This document shows, piece by piece, positions 26,836-35,539 of a DNA stretch of 64,000 nt. The position numbers and the translations under genes are program-made. Source of the stretch: JAXDAY01 sp034679345 (GTDB lineage Bacteria; Eisenbacteria; RBG-16-71-46; CAIMUX01; VGJL01). The stretch covers positions 129,347 through 193,346 of the forward strand of contig JAXDAY010000023.1 of the NCBI GenBank assembly GCA_034679345.1, written 5' to 3'. The notes below the pieces were generated by a model. That model had not been told where the DNA came from, did no database searches, and was given only the letters and a program-made list of their open reading frames with translations. Positions within the stretch are counted from its first letter, which is position 1, and every line of letters begins with the position of its first letter.

Positions 26836-27534
26836 ATGAGACAATCCCTGGCCGTCTCTCCATGGAGAGGGATTCTCCTCCTCGGCCTATCGCTCGCGCT
26901 GCTGCCTGGGATGGCGGCATCCCAGGGAGAAGCGCGCCTCGAGGCGGAGGACTTCGTCGCGAAGGATGAGCATGGCGCCATCCCGATTCAAATTAAGGTC
27001 TGCAGCGGAGCTTCACAGGGGCTCGCGGTCGATGGCCTCGATGTCGCCGGCGAGTGGATCGCATGGGAGATCAGCCTCGTCGAGCGCTACTGCTTCAGAG
27101 ACTCGCTGCGGAGCGCCGGAAGCGTGAAGGCCGTCCGGACCTTCATCACGCAGTTCGAGCGGATGCCGTACGAGGAGATCGTCGACGCGGATACGGTCGT
27201 CACGCTCCCTGGATCGGGGATCGGCTGACAGAGCGCCGTCTACGACTGGGTTCAGTCGTATCGCGTGCACTGCCTGGAGCCGGGGGACTACCGCGTGAAG
27301 CTGATCCTCGTGGAGGACAGGTCGACACGGATCGACTGCGTCGATTTCCACCCGGTCGCCGACATGGCGGGCGCCTGCTGCCTGGAGGAAGGCGCATGCA
27401 GCTTCCTGACTGCGGCTGAGTGCGCGGCGCTCGGAGGGATCTACCAGGGCGACAATGTCTTCTGCGATCCCAATCCGTGCCAGACGCCCCTGCTCGAGAC
27501 GAGCTGGGGCCGCATCCGATTCCTCTACCGCTGA
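26836..27534 (+). CDS. secreted protein with Cys-rich tail, interrupted by in-frame TGA (selenoprotein candidate or pseudogene)
   Basis: ATG 26836 with GGAGG 5 nt upstream opens a 232-residue frame if TGA 27226-27228 (codon 131) is read through. It has a signal peptide (ILLLGLSLALLPGMAASQG), a domain with scattered Cys (VCSG, RYCFRD, VHCLEPGDYRVK, RIDCVDF) and a C-terminal Cys-rich tail (GACCLEEGACSFLTAAEC, CDPNPC) ending TSWGRIRFLYR. Codon usage and composition are the same on both sides of the TGA, and the tail after it is conserved in the remnant at 17171-17377. A perfect hairpin follows the TGA (27241-27260). It could be a nonsense mutation, a sequencing error (TGG or TGC) or selenocysteine. 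The function is unknown; the tail may be a sorting or anchoring signal. Confidence 0.6.
27241..27260 (+). promoter_or_regulatory. hairpin 12 nt after in-frame TGA, SECIS-like
   Basis: TACGACTG pairs perfectly with CAGTCGTA around a GGTT loop. The loop begins 20 nt after the TGA and starts with two G residues. Bacterial SECIS elements are described as hairpins with the apical loop roughly 16-37 nt past the UGA and a G among the first loop bases, so the geometry fits. An 8-bp perfect stem inside a coding sequence is unusual but could be chance. Confidence 0.4.
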
Positions 27535-27551
27535 GTCGCCCTGCTCGAATC

Positions 27552-29042
27552 TCAATTGCCCGACCCACGCGGGATCGAGGTCGGCCGGCGCACGGTCGGA
27601 TGCTCGCGATCCCTCATGCGCCGCCTCAGAAGCAGCGCCTGGATCCGCCGGTGCCGCGTCTCGGTGAGCGGCATCCACAACATGAGGGACGCTCCGATCA
27701 TGAAGAAGAGCCCGACGCCGGGCCCGAAGAGGACCGTCAGCCATTGCAGCGTGCCGGCTCCTTGAACGCGCGCGCCCTCGTCGAAGCCGATCGCGCCGAG
27801 CATCGCTCCCGAGATCAGCAGACCAAGCGCGCGAGAGATCTTGACTCCCATCTTCCAGACGCCGAAGTAGATCCCCTCGCGATTGCGGCGCGTGCGCAGC
27901 TCATCATAGTCGACCATATCGGCCACGAGCGACTCATAGAGGATAATCGATCCAGCGAGGGCGCCTCCGACGACGGCGAGCGCGAAGGCTCCCACCCGGT
28001 CGCCCGGCGCAAGAAGCGGATATGAGACGCTCACGAGCAGCCCCAGGGCGAAGATCGCCCAGAAGGCCGGCATCTTCTTCCCGGCGCGTCTCGAGAGGGC
28101 CGCCCAGAACGGGACCGAGAGGATGATGCCGGCGAAGAACGGCAACAGCACGCCGAAGACCGTTCGCGCTTCGCTGAATCCCAGGCGATACTCGTAGTAG
28201 TAGAAGGCGATCGAAGCGTTGAGCGCCCTGCCGATCCCCGCGACCACAAACGCTGCCAGAAGCGGCAGAAACGCTGGATTCCGCATCGCGAGGATCTGCT
28301 CTCGCAGCAACGTCGCCATGCGCAACCCCTTCCACTCTCCCGAGGCCTGGCGTGTGTCGTAACCCCGCGTCGCGCGCACCGAGATCCAGGCGGTGATGAC
28401 GATCGGAGCCACGAGGATCAGGGCCGTGACGCCTCTCGAGCGGCGGATGGCATCCTCCGCGTCGCCTCCGCCCAGCGCGCGGAGCACGAGAGGGGGGATC
28501 ACCGTCCCCGCGACGAGGCCCAGGGTCGTGAAGAGCCGGCGGTATCCGAAGATGATCGTCCGTTCGTTGCGATCGAAGCTGAGCTCGCCGCCCAGTGCGA
28601 TGTGGGGCACCGATGCGATCGTCATGAAGGTCGTGATCGCGAGATAACCCCCGAGAAGGAAGAGGAAGAGCGGGAGCTGGCCGTCGATTCCAGGAGGATT
28701 GAAGATCAGAACGAGACTTGCGGCCAACCCCACCGAACCGGGCACGATCCAGGGACGGCGCCGTCCCATGCGATGCCGCGTCCGATCGGAGATGCCGCCC
28801 ATGATGGGATCGCTGACGGCATCCCAGAGAACGGCGATCGCCATGGCGAGCGCGGTCCAGACCGGCGCGAGCCCGAGGACAGTGTTGTAGAACTTGAGCA
28901 AGTAGAGCTCGACCAGCACCTCGACCGAGACGAAACCCAGCTCGGCCGTTCCGTAAGCCAGCTTCGTTCTCGATGGGATCGACTCGATGCTCGCCTCCCG
29001 GCGGGCCGGCTCGAATGAGCGGCCGACCCGTCCTCGCTTCAC
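27552..29042 (-). CDS. GPH-family (MelB-like) sugar:cation symporter, MFS superfamily
   Basis: A 496-residue inner-membrane transporter with about twelve helices. Family marks are KLAYGTAELGF at the N-terminus, WDAVSDPIMGGISDRTRHR with RMGRRRPWI in loop 2-3, and VADMVDYDELRTRRNREGIY in the central loop. The glycoside-pentoside-hexuronide family imports sugars with Na+ or H+; the substrate cannot be told. A charged N-terminal ~25 residues and a basic C-terminal tail extend beyond the family core. No sugar catabolism genes are adjacent. Confidence 0.9.
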   Translation of the reverse strand: MKRGRVGRSFEPARREASIESIPSRTKLAYGTAELGFVSVEVLVELYLLKFYNTVLGLAPVWTALAMAIAVLWDAVSDPIMGGISDRTRHRMGRRRPWIVPGSVGLAASLVLIFNPPGIDGQLPLFLFLLGGYLAITTFMTIASVPHIALGGELSFDRNERTIIFGYRRLFTTLGLVAGTVIPPLVLRALGGGDAEDAIRRSRGVTALILVAPIVITAWISVRATRGYDTRQASGEWKGLRMATLLREQILAMRNPAFLPLLAAFVVAGIGRALNASIAFYYYEYRLGFSEARTVFGVLLPFFAGIILSVPFWAALSRRAGKKMPAFWAIFALGLLVSVSYPLLAPGDRVGAFALAVVGGALAGSIILYESLVADMVDYDELRTRRNREGIYFGVWKMGVKISRALGLLISGAMLGAIGFDEGARVQGAGTLQWLTVLFGPGVGLFFMIGASLMLWMPLTETRHRRIQALLLRRRMRDREHPTVRRPTSIPRGSGN

Positions 29043-29382
29043 GGAGCGCCGAGATCCATCATACGCGAGGGTCGCCCGATCGCCCCGTGCCGCGGCGGCG
29101 GGCGCGAGATCCGATCGCGCCGCTGTCGCGCTCCGGGCACACTCCTGTATGACTCAGGCGACTCTCTTGGGCCGGCCAGCGAGCCAATCGTGTCCCCCTC
29201 TCGCCGCGGCCGGGCAGTCAACTTCAAGCGCCGCATCCGAATCCAGCGCGAGCGCATCCCAAGGCAGACCCTGGCACGCGACTTGATACATATCCCCTTG
29301 AGTCCCAAGCCGGCGATCGCCGGCGAAGACTCGAGGGAGCACTCGGCCGCGGCGCCGGGAGCGCCGCACCTGGGAGGGTATC
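29043..29382. other. intergenic region with sigma-54-like promoter
   Basis: About 340 nt between the divergent symporter and lipoprotein genes. It holds the sigma-54-like element at 29272-29287 and, about 125 nt before it, CCTGTATGACTCAGG (29144-29158), a weak dyad that shares CTGTAT with the inverted repeat near 34550. No gene seen. Confidence 0.45.
29272..29287 (+). promoter_or_regulatory. sigma-54-like promoter of lipoprotein gene
   Basis: TGGCACG-CGAC-TTGAT, against the consensus TGGCACG-N4-TTGCW. The -24 part is exact; the -12 dinucleotide is GA rather than GC. It lies 96 nt before the ATG at 29383. An NtrC-type activator is encoded immediately downstream of that gene on the other strand. 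Confidence 0.45.
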
Positions 29383-30624
29383 ATGCGTGCGCGCCCAACC
29401 ATTCTCGTCCTCATCATCACGATCCTATCGTTCCTCGGCGGGCTCGAAGGATGCTCGGACGAATCGGGATCGCTCCTCAGTCCGGAGCCCTCCGGCGGCA
29501 ACACCCCCGCGAAGGTCACCGTCGATCCCCTTCCCCCAGCCGATCTCGCCACCGTCTCCCTTGCGGGGGAAGACCTGACGCTCTGGCCGTACACGGGAAA
29601 CAGCTTCAGCGGGGAAGCGATCGATCCGATCAACCTGGTCTTCGCGGGACGGGCCGATCCCGTCCAGATCCGCGCCGCCCTCCTTGCCCTCGACGGCGAT
29701 CGAACGGCATTCGGATTCCCCGACGCATTCCCGTTCAACGCGACATGGTCCGACGCGGTGGGCGATGTCCAGTCCTCCTACGCTGATGGGAACGGTTGGA
29801 TCGGAAGCGTCGTGCAGCTCCAGCTCGCCGACTACGAGCCGATCCGCTGGCACCTCCGGCTCTTCCGCACAGGGAGCCCCTTCGGCGCTGAGGGAAGTTG
29901 GACCGTCGGCGGCGCTCACTTCGAGGTCATGATCCCCGGGACCGCGGATCATCAAGTCTTGAGCTGGGAGCGCGCGGAGGAGATCGTCCTCGTGGATCTG
30001 ATGCGGAGCGGCCTGCTCGATCCCAACCTGCCATTCATTCAGAGCGATCCGATCAACGCCGCTCCCTCGTTCCGAGAAATCCCCGCAGTGATCTACAATG
30101 GGCTGCCCGAGGAGCTGAAGGTCTACATTGGCGGTCCTCTCGGGCAGGTCACCGATCCGGTGCCCATCCTGACTGACGGCAAAGCCACGATCCTGAATGT
30201 CGCCGGAACCGCTCCGATCGTCCCCGGGCTGTTCCAGCAGAGCTTCGTGAAGACCTACGAACAGATCATCCCGAAGCCGTTCTGCGCCGACGGTCCGACC
30301 GACTGGGTCCTCGTCTCGGGACCCGTCTGCTTCGAGAAGCGAGTCACCGTGGACGCGGGCGGGGATCTAAGTTGCCGGGCCGACTACGGTGGGACGCTCA
30401 TCGTCACCCCATGGGACATCGAGCACAACGTCCCTGCGGGCGAGCCTTACGCCGCTCAGGTCGGCGGGTCGCAGCACGGCGCATCGACCGCCTCCAGGAC
30501 CTCGGTCTGGTCCCATGACAAACGCCTCAGCCATGGCCAGGGCGGCACCGAGATCCTGCTCACGTGGCTTGCGATCGCCGATCCCGGCCAGAAGAGCTAC
30601 CGCGAACAGTCCAAGTGCCTGTAG
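29383..30624 (+). CDS. lipoprotein of unknown function
   Basis: A 413-residue predicted lipoprotein: MRARPTILVLIITILSFLGG then a lipobox ending in Cys24 (GLEGC). No family recognised. The mature part is beta-rich, with a stretch that reads like an extracytoplasmic ligand domain (SDAVGDVQSSYADGNGWIGS, YEPIRWHLRLFR, VGGAHFEVMIPGTADHQVLS) and few Cys residues, three of them in the last 130 residues. GGGAGGG precedes ATG 29383. It has its own sigma-54-like promoter and a terminator hairpin behind it, so it appears to be a single-gene unit regulated by the neighbouring HK/NtrC pair. Confidence 0.8.
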   Translation: MRARPTILVLIITILSFLGGLEGCSDESGSLLSPEPSGGNTPAKVTVDPLPPADLATVSLAGEDLTLWPYTGNSFSGEAIDPINLVFAGRADPVQIRAALLALDGDRTAFGFPDAFPFNATWSDAVGDVQSSYADGNGWIGSVVQLQLADYEPIRWHLRLFRTGSPFGAEGSWTVGGAHFEVMIPGTADHQVLSWERAEEIVLVDLMRSGLLDPNLPFIQSDPINAAPSFREIPAVIYNGLPEELKVYIGGPLGQVTDPVPILTDGKATILNVAGTAPIVPGLFQQSFVKTYEQIIPKPFCADGPTDWVLVSGPVCFEKRVTVDAGGDLSCRADYGGTLIVTPWDIEHNVPAGEPYAAQVGGSQHGASTASRTSVWSHDKRLSHGQGGTEILLTWLAIADPGQKSYREQSKCL

Positions 30625-30636
30625 ATCACCCCGCGC

Positions 30637-30677
30637 TCCGCCCGCCCTCCAGGGAACGTCTCCGGAGGGCGGGCGGA
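30637..30677. terminator. long perfect hairpin between convergent genes
   Basis: TCCGCCCGCCCTCC (30637-30650) pairs with GGAGGGCGGGCGGA (30664-30677), a 14-bp stem with a 13-nt loop. It sits between the lipoprotein stop and the NtrC gene stop and can serve both strands. No T run follows on either side. Confidence 0.65.
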
Positions 30678-30695
30678 ATGTTAAGCGCGGGCAAG

Positions 30696-32060
30696 CTACT
30701 CGTCCGGGATCCCTCCCTCCTCGATCTCCTTCAGCAGGCGATTGAGGTAGGTCCGCTGCAGCCCGAGCAGTTCCGCCGCGCGCGTCTGGTTTCCGCCCGT
30801 CTTGTCGAGGGCTCCATGGATCAGCCGGTGCTTGAACCGCGCGACCGCATGCTTGTAAGGCAGATCGAGCAGATCTTCTTCCCGCGCCCCCGAGCCGCTC
30901 AGGACTTCCGGCGGCAGTAGATCGGGAGTGAGCGATTGCCCGCGGGTCAGCACCGCCATTCTCTCGACGGCATTCTTGAGCTGTCGCACATTGCCGGGCC
31001 AGGTGTAGCGATGCATCACCTCCAGGGTCCGCGGATCGAGGCGCAGGCCCTCGCGCTTGAGCTCGCCGGCGAACCGGCGGGTGAACTCCTCGGCCAGCGG
31101 AGCGATCTCCTCCGGACGATCCCGCAGCGGCGGAATCCGCATCGTGATCACGTTGATGCGGTAGTAGAGATCCTCGCGGAAGCGGTGCTCGCGCACGTCC
31201 TGCGCCAGGTCCCGATTCGTGGCCGCAATGATCCTGCAATCGACCGCGATCGACTGCGTTCCTCCTACGCGCTCGAACTCGCCCGCCTCCAGGAAGTGCA
31301 GGAGCTTCGTCTGCAGCCTCGGGCTGATGTCGCCCACTTCATCGAGAAAGGCCGTGCCTCCGGCGGCCGCCTCGAGCCTCCCCTCCTTCCGCGCCACCGC
31401 TCCGGTGAAGGCGCCCCGCTCGTGACCGAAGAGGGTCGACTCGATCAGCTCATCCGAGATCGCCACGCAGTTGATATAGACGAACGGGCCGGCGGCCCGG
31501 GGGCTCCTGCGATGGATCTCCTCGGCGAGGACCTGCTTGCCGGTCCCGCTCTCGCCGATCAGAAGCAACGTCGTCTCCGACTGCGCGGCTTGCTCCGCCA
31601 TCTCCATCAGCTCCAGCATCCGGGGCGATCCGCCCGACACCATCCTCGAGGCGGCGGCCACCCGCTCCTCGAGGGCTTCGTTCGTCCGTCGCATCCGCCT
31701 TCGGTCCAGGGATCGCTCGACGACCTTGCGGAGGAGATCGAAGTCGGCGGGCTTGACGAGGAAGTCGTCGGCGCCACGCTTCATCGCGTCGACCGCCTTC
31801 TGGATCGAGCCGTAGGCGGTCAGAACCACCTTCTCCGCGGGACAACCTGCATCGCGGAGTCGGTCGAGCAGCTCGAGACCGGTCATCCCCGGCATGGTCA
31901 TGTCGAGCAGGATCAAGTCGAATGACTTTCTGCCCACCTCCGTCATGGTCTCCTCGCCGTTCTTCGCGGTCGTGACAGCGTGGCCCCAGTACTTGAACCG
32001 GTCCTCGAGGGCCCGCCTCAGCCCCTCGTCGTCGTCCACGATGAGAACATGGGCCTTCAT
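30696..32060 (-). CDS. NtrC-type sigma-54-dependent response regulator
   Basis: A 454-residue regulator: receiver domain (1-120, phospho-acceptor D53 in LILLDMTMPG, T81 and K103 conserved), AAA+ domain (about 140-375, Walker A GESGTGK at 169-175, GAFTGA loop at 216-221, FLDEVGDISPRLQ Walker B) and a Fis-type helix-turn-helix (NQTRAAELLGLQRTYLNRLL). The intact GAFTGA loop means it should drive RNA polymerase holding sigma-54. Its ATG overlaps the kinase stop (ATGA), so kinase and regulator are translated together. Two lipoprotein genes with sigma-54-like promoters flank the operon and are its likely targets. Confidence 0.96.
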   Translation of the reverse strand: MKAHVLIVDDDEGLRRALEDRFKYWGHAVTTAKNGEETMTEVGRKSFDLILLDMTMPGMTGLELLDRLRDAGCPAEKVVLTAYGSIQKAVDAMKRGADDFLVKPADFDLLRKVVERSLDRRRMRRTNEALEERVAAASRMVSGGSPRMLELMEMAEQAAQSETTLLLIGESGTGKQVLAEEIHRRSPRAAGPFVYINCVAISDELIESTLFGHERGAFTGAVARKEGRLEAAAGGTAFLDEVGDISPRLQTKLLHFLEAGEFERVGGTQSIAVDCRIIAATNRDLAQDVREHRFREDLYYRINVITMRIPPLRDRPEEIAPLAEEFTRRFAGELKREGLRLDPRTLEVMHRYTWPGNVRQLKNAVERMAVLTRGQSLTPDLLPPEVLSGSGAREEDLLDLPYKHAVARFKHRLIHGALDKTGGNQTRAAELLGLQRTYLNRLLKEIEEGGIPDE

Positions 32061-34453
32061 GGATTGGCCTCCTCGACTCCCTCACCCGACGGATCGATCG
32101 CGAAGAGGCAGGTAAGGATTGCCCCTCCATCCGGATGCTCCGCCGCGCGGATCGAACCTCCCATACGCTCGACATAAGTGCGGACGATGAAGAGCCCCAG
32201 TCCGAAACCGTGCCCTCCGCCGTGGATGCTGGGAGCCCCCTGCCGGTACTGCGCGAAGAGAGTCTCCGGATCCACGCCCTTGAACCCCTCGCCATGGTCC
32301 CGGATGACGAGCGCCTGACAGCCGCCACTCGGCGCGGGGAGCGTGATCTCGACGCGCGAGCCGGACGGCCCGAAACGGATGGCGTTGTCGACGAGGTTGA
32401 TCACGATCTCGGCGAGCTTCTCCTCCGAGCCCTGGACGGGGCGCGCGGCCTGATCGACCTCGATCGCGAGCTCGATGCCCTTCTCCTCCGCCAGGGGACG
32501 AATCGCAAGAAGCGCCTGATCGATGACCGGGCGGAGATCCACTCGATGAACCGGAAACTCCGCCCTTCCCTGCTCGATCCGGCTCACCTCCAGTAGACTC
32601 GTGACGAGCCTGCCGAGGTGTCCTACGGAAGCCTTCACCGAGCGGAGGTACTCTTCCTGGCGCCCGCTTACCGCCCCCGCGAGGCCGTCGAGCAGATTGT
32701 CGGTCGACCAGCTGATCGAGGCGAGCGGGGTGCGCAGGTCGTGAGCGACGCGCGCGAGGAACTCGCCCTTCAGGCGATTCATCTCCTCCGATCTCCGGCG
32801 CGCCATCACATCCTCCGCGGCGCGCTGCACGAGTCGGATCCTTTCGATCGCGCGTCCGGCATCGAGCGCAGCCGATCGGATGAGACCGAGATCGGGTTCG
32901 ATGTAGCGCCGCTCCGTCTCCCGGCGGCCCAGAAAAATCGCGCCGGCGACCTCGCCGCCGGCGCAGATCGGTTCGACGAGAATGATTCCGGCGGCCGTCA
33001 GTTCCTCGGGGAGATCGGACTCGATCTCGGGTAGGCTCGTGGATTGGCGCGCGGCGATGGTTGCGCCGCCGGCGATCCAGGCCAGCGAGCGCCGGATCGT
33101 TTCAGCCGGAGCGATCCCCTCCATTTCGAAGGACTGCGTCTCGGCCGTTGCCGCGGCGTGGATTCTCGGCCGGAAGATACCCGCGAAGAAGCCGTCGAGC
33201 GCCACGAGGATCCCCCGCTCGCTCGAGGCCGCCTCGAGCATCGGCCGCAGCCCGGCAAGCGCTTCCCCGTGCCCATGGCGGATCTTGAAGAACGTCCGAT
33301 CGATCCAGAGGCCGATCCAATCGCGGAGCGGCCGGAAGGCGATGCCCGCGGCGACTCCCACGCCGATGGGGAGAGCGACGCGCCACGGTTTCGCGAGGCT
33401 CTCGAGCTTGCCCCCGAGGAAGACCGCTGTGGCGAGCGAGAGCAGCACGAGCCCCGCGGCCAGAAAGCCGTAGATCACGCTGCGGCGGATGATGATGTCG
33501 ATGTCGAGGAATCGATACCGCACGACGGCGCCGATGAAGGCCAGCGGTATCGCCAGCTCCAGGATCCGATCGAATTCCGCACCGAATGGGGGATCGACCC
33601 CGATCAGCTCGAAGAGCGTGCGTAGGAAGACGTACGGCGTCACGCCGATCGCGAATCCCCACAGCAGCCATTTCACCTGCGCCCGCTCGCGCGTCAGCTC
33701 GAGCCGGCGGCTGCCGAGGAAGAGGATTGCGAAACCCGCGGCCACCTGCAGGACGAGGAGAAGATCCGCGAGCTTCTGGGTCCACATCATCGCGCTGAAG
33801 CCGATCGCGGAGGGATGCGCGGCGTGGCGCAGGAAGGCGATCGATTGCGAGATCGCGAGCGCCGCGGCCACGGCGACGAGAAGCCACGGGATCCAGCCGG
33901 CTCGGTCGAGGATTTCGCGACGGCGCGGAAAGACCAGGGTCAGATGAACGAAGATCGCCGGGAGCGCCGCGAGACATGTGATCTCCAGGACTCCTCCGAG
34001 ACGATGCAAGTTGCCGATCTCCCCGGGGAAATGGACTCCCCCGACCAGGATTCCGATCCCATAGAGAAACGTGCACCAGAAGAAGTCCCGCACCGCGGGA
34101 TTCGAGGCGCGCGGGGCGAAGACGAAGGCGCTCACACCCCAGAAGATGAGGCCGCTCATCAGAGTCACCACGAGAAGGGTCGTGGAGAAAGCGCGGGGCA
34201 AAGGGAGGCGCGATTCCCTTCCGCCTCGATCGACGAGCACCACCTCACGGCCCGGCGGAAAGCCCTCGGCGAGGTAACGGACCTCCTCTCGCGAATCGGC
34301 TGAAATGCCCTGGAACTGGACCGGATACCCCGTACCCTCGGGCGGAAACTCCGCGGGGATCGCGGCGAGGCGCGCCTGGCCGGCGTAAGCCCAGATGGAC
34401 AGGGGCAGACCGGCGATCGCGATCGCATAGTAGATCCAGGACCGGCTTGGCAT
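32057..34453 (-). CDS. multi-pass membrane sensor histidine kinase
   Basis: About 798 residues. A first TM helix (IYYAIAIAGLPLSIWAYAG) is followed by a ~60-residue periplasmic segment with a PDZ-like look (GYPVQFQGISADSREEV, GREVVLVDRGG), then about seven TM helices to residue 355, a GAF-like domain (about 390-540), HisKA with H571 in ARVAHDLRTPL, and HATPase (NLVDNAIRFGP, DHGEGF, GFGLGLFIV). ATG 34453 is chosen because the TM helix follows at once; GTG 34519 and ATG 34495 are alternatives. It overlaps the NtrC gene by 4 nt, forming a two-component pair. The multi-TM input suggests it senses membrane or envelope state. Confidence 0.92.
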   Translation of the reverse strand: MPSRSWIYYAIAIAGLPLSIWAYAGQARLAAIPAEFPPEGTGYPVQFQGISADSREEVRYLAEGFPPGREVVLVDRGGRESRLPLPRAFSTTLLVVTLMSGLIFWGVSAFVFAPRASNPAVRDFFWCTFLYGIGILVGGVHFPGEIGNLHRLGGVLEITCLAALPAIFVHLTLVFPRRREILDRAGWIPWLLVAVAAALAISQSIAFLRHAAHPSAIGFSAMMWTQKLADLLLVLQVAAGFAILFLGSRRLELTRERAQVKWLLWGFAIGVTPYVFLRTLFELIGVDPPFGAEFDRILELAIPLAFIGAVVRYRFLDIDIIIRRSVIYGFLAAGLVLLSLATAVFLGGKLESLAKPWRVALPIGVGVAAGIAFRPLRDWIGLWIDRTFFKIRHGHGEALAGLRPMLEAASSERGILVALDGFFAGIFRPRIHAAATAETQSFEMEGIAPAETIRRSLAWIAGGATIAARQSTSLPEIESDLPEELTAAGIILVEPICAGGEVAGAIFLGRRETERRYIEPDLGLIRSAALDAGRAIERIRLVQRAAEDVMARRRSEEMNRLKGEFLARVAHDLRTPLASISWSTDNLLDGLAGAVSGRQEEYLRSVKASVGHLGRLVTSLLEVSRIEQGRAEFPVHRVDLRPVIDQALLAIRPLAEEKGIELAIEVDQAARPVQGSEEKLAEIVINLVDNAIRFGPSGSRVEITLPAPSGGCQALVIRDHGEGFKGVDPETLFAQYRQGAPSIHGGGHGFGLGLFIVRTYVERMGGSIRAAEHPDGGAILTCLFAIDPSGEGVEEANP

Positions 34454-34549
34454 CGCGACGGGACCCTCCACGTCGGGAGCGACCGGAAAGAGCATACTCC
34501 CGCGGTCGTTCCCGCGCACCGTCCACGATCCCGGAGCCCGCGACCGAAT

Positions 34550-34567
34550 CGATACACCGCTGTATCG
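34550..34567. promoter_or_regulatory. inverted repeat, possible NtrC-type upstream activator site
   Basis: CGATACA-CCGC-TGTATCG, perfect 7-bp arms. It lies about 115 bp upstream of the GG of the sigma-54-like element at 34681, the usual distance for enhancer-binding regulators, and also just upstream of the divergent kinase operon. Binding by the neighbouring regulator is inferred. Confidence 0.45.
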
Positions 34568-34680
34568 TTGCCTGCCGCCGGATCGCCGCGGGCTCCTGCT
34601 CGGCCGGCCCGGCGCGCCGATTATCCTTCATCCTTTCTCTGCTTGCGATCCCACCCCACCCCGGGGATCGTCCGAGCGCC

Positions 34681-34696
34681 CGGCACGACTCATGCA
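34681..34696 (+). promoter_or_regulatory. sigma-54-like promoter of second lipoprotein gene
   Basis: CGGCACG-ACTC-ATGCA: invariant GG and GC are present and separated by exactly 10 nt. It differs from TGGCACG-N4-TTGCW only at the first base and one T. It lies 94 nt before the ATG at 34790, nearly the same distance as at 29272. Confidence 0.55.
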
Positions 34697-34789
34697 TGTG
34701 TGTCCCGTGAGCAGGCGCCGGCTGCCGGGTCTCCGCGGCCGCCGAAGGCGCGGGAGTTCCCGGAACCCCGGAACCAAGGAGGTGAATCA

Positions 34790-35419
34790 ATGAAACAAGG
34801 CCGCTCCTCCAGCGCGATCCTTCCGGCCGCCGTCGTCCTCGTGTCCCTCTGCCTCGGATGCGCCCACACGGTGCGGACATCGCGCGCGGACCTCGTCGCG
34901 GACCGCCATGTCGTCACCGCCCTGGTCCTCTGGTCCGGCGAGGAAATGCGATTCGACGCGCGCGGGGGGTTCTACGATCGTGGATCCAAGCGCTTCCTGG
35001 GACGGACCCCCGACGGAATCGACAAGGTGGTTGACTCTCAGAGCGTGAAGCGCGTGCGGTTCGCCCGGTTCGTTCGCGGCGCTCCGGAGGAGGCGGAATC
35101 CGACCGCGTGACCTTCATGGCGATGTCGAGTCGTCGCTCCATTGACGTGATCACGAGCCTCGTGACGACTCGAGGAGAGTCCCGGGTCTTCGACGAGCTC
35201 GGGGGTCGCTTCGGCGCCGCTCCCTGGCAAGTCCGCGGCTTCACGCCTTCCGGAGATCCCATCGCCGTCCCGCTGGAGGAGGTCCTCTATGTCGAGATCC
35301 GGAGGACCAACCCGTGGATGTCGGGCGCCGCGGCGATGGGCGCCCTGGCGGTCGTCGGCGTCGTGGTCGCGGTGATCGTCCATTCGACGAGAGATTCCTG
35401 GACCGGCGTCTTTCCGTAG
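34790..35419 (+). CDS. small membrane-anchored lipoprotein of unknown function
   Basis: A 209-residue protein with a lipoprotein signal (ILPAAVVLVSLCLGC) and a second hydrophobic helix near the C-terminus (AAMGALAVVGVVVAVIVH). The middle reads as a small beta domain (DGIDKVVDSQSVKRVRFARF, SGDPIAVPLEEVLYVEIRR). I recognise no family. ATG 34790 has a full AAGGAGGTGA ribosome site 4 nt away, so expression may be high once transcribed. It sits behind the sigma-54-like promoter and is divergent from the kinase operon. Confidence 0.8.
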   Translation: MKQGRSSSAILPAAVVLVSLCLGCAHTVRTSRADLVADRHVVTALVLWSGEEMRFDARGGFYDRGSKRFLGRTPDGIDKVVDSQSVKRVRFARFVRGAPEEAESDRVTFMAMSSRRSIDVITSLVTTRGESRVFDELGGRFGAAPWQVRGFTPSGDPIAVPLEEVLYVEIRRTNPWMSGAAAMGALAVVGVVVAVIVHSTRDSWTGVFP

Positions 35420-35539
35420 GACTCGATGGCGCAACCACTCGAGGTCGATCCGCGCGATGGCGCGCTGACGAGGAGCCTTGGGCGTGCGTTCAATCGTCGC
35501 TGAGCCGATCGGACCCGCGCCTTCCTCCGCCTTGCGCGG

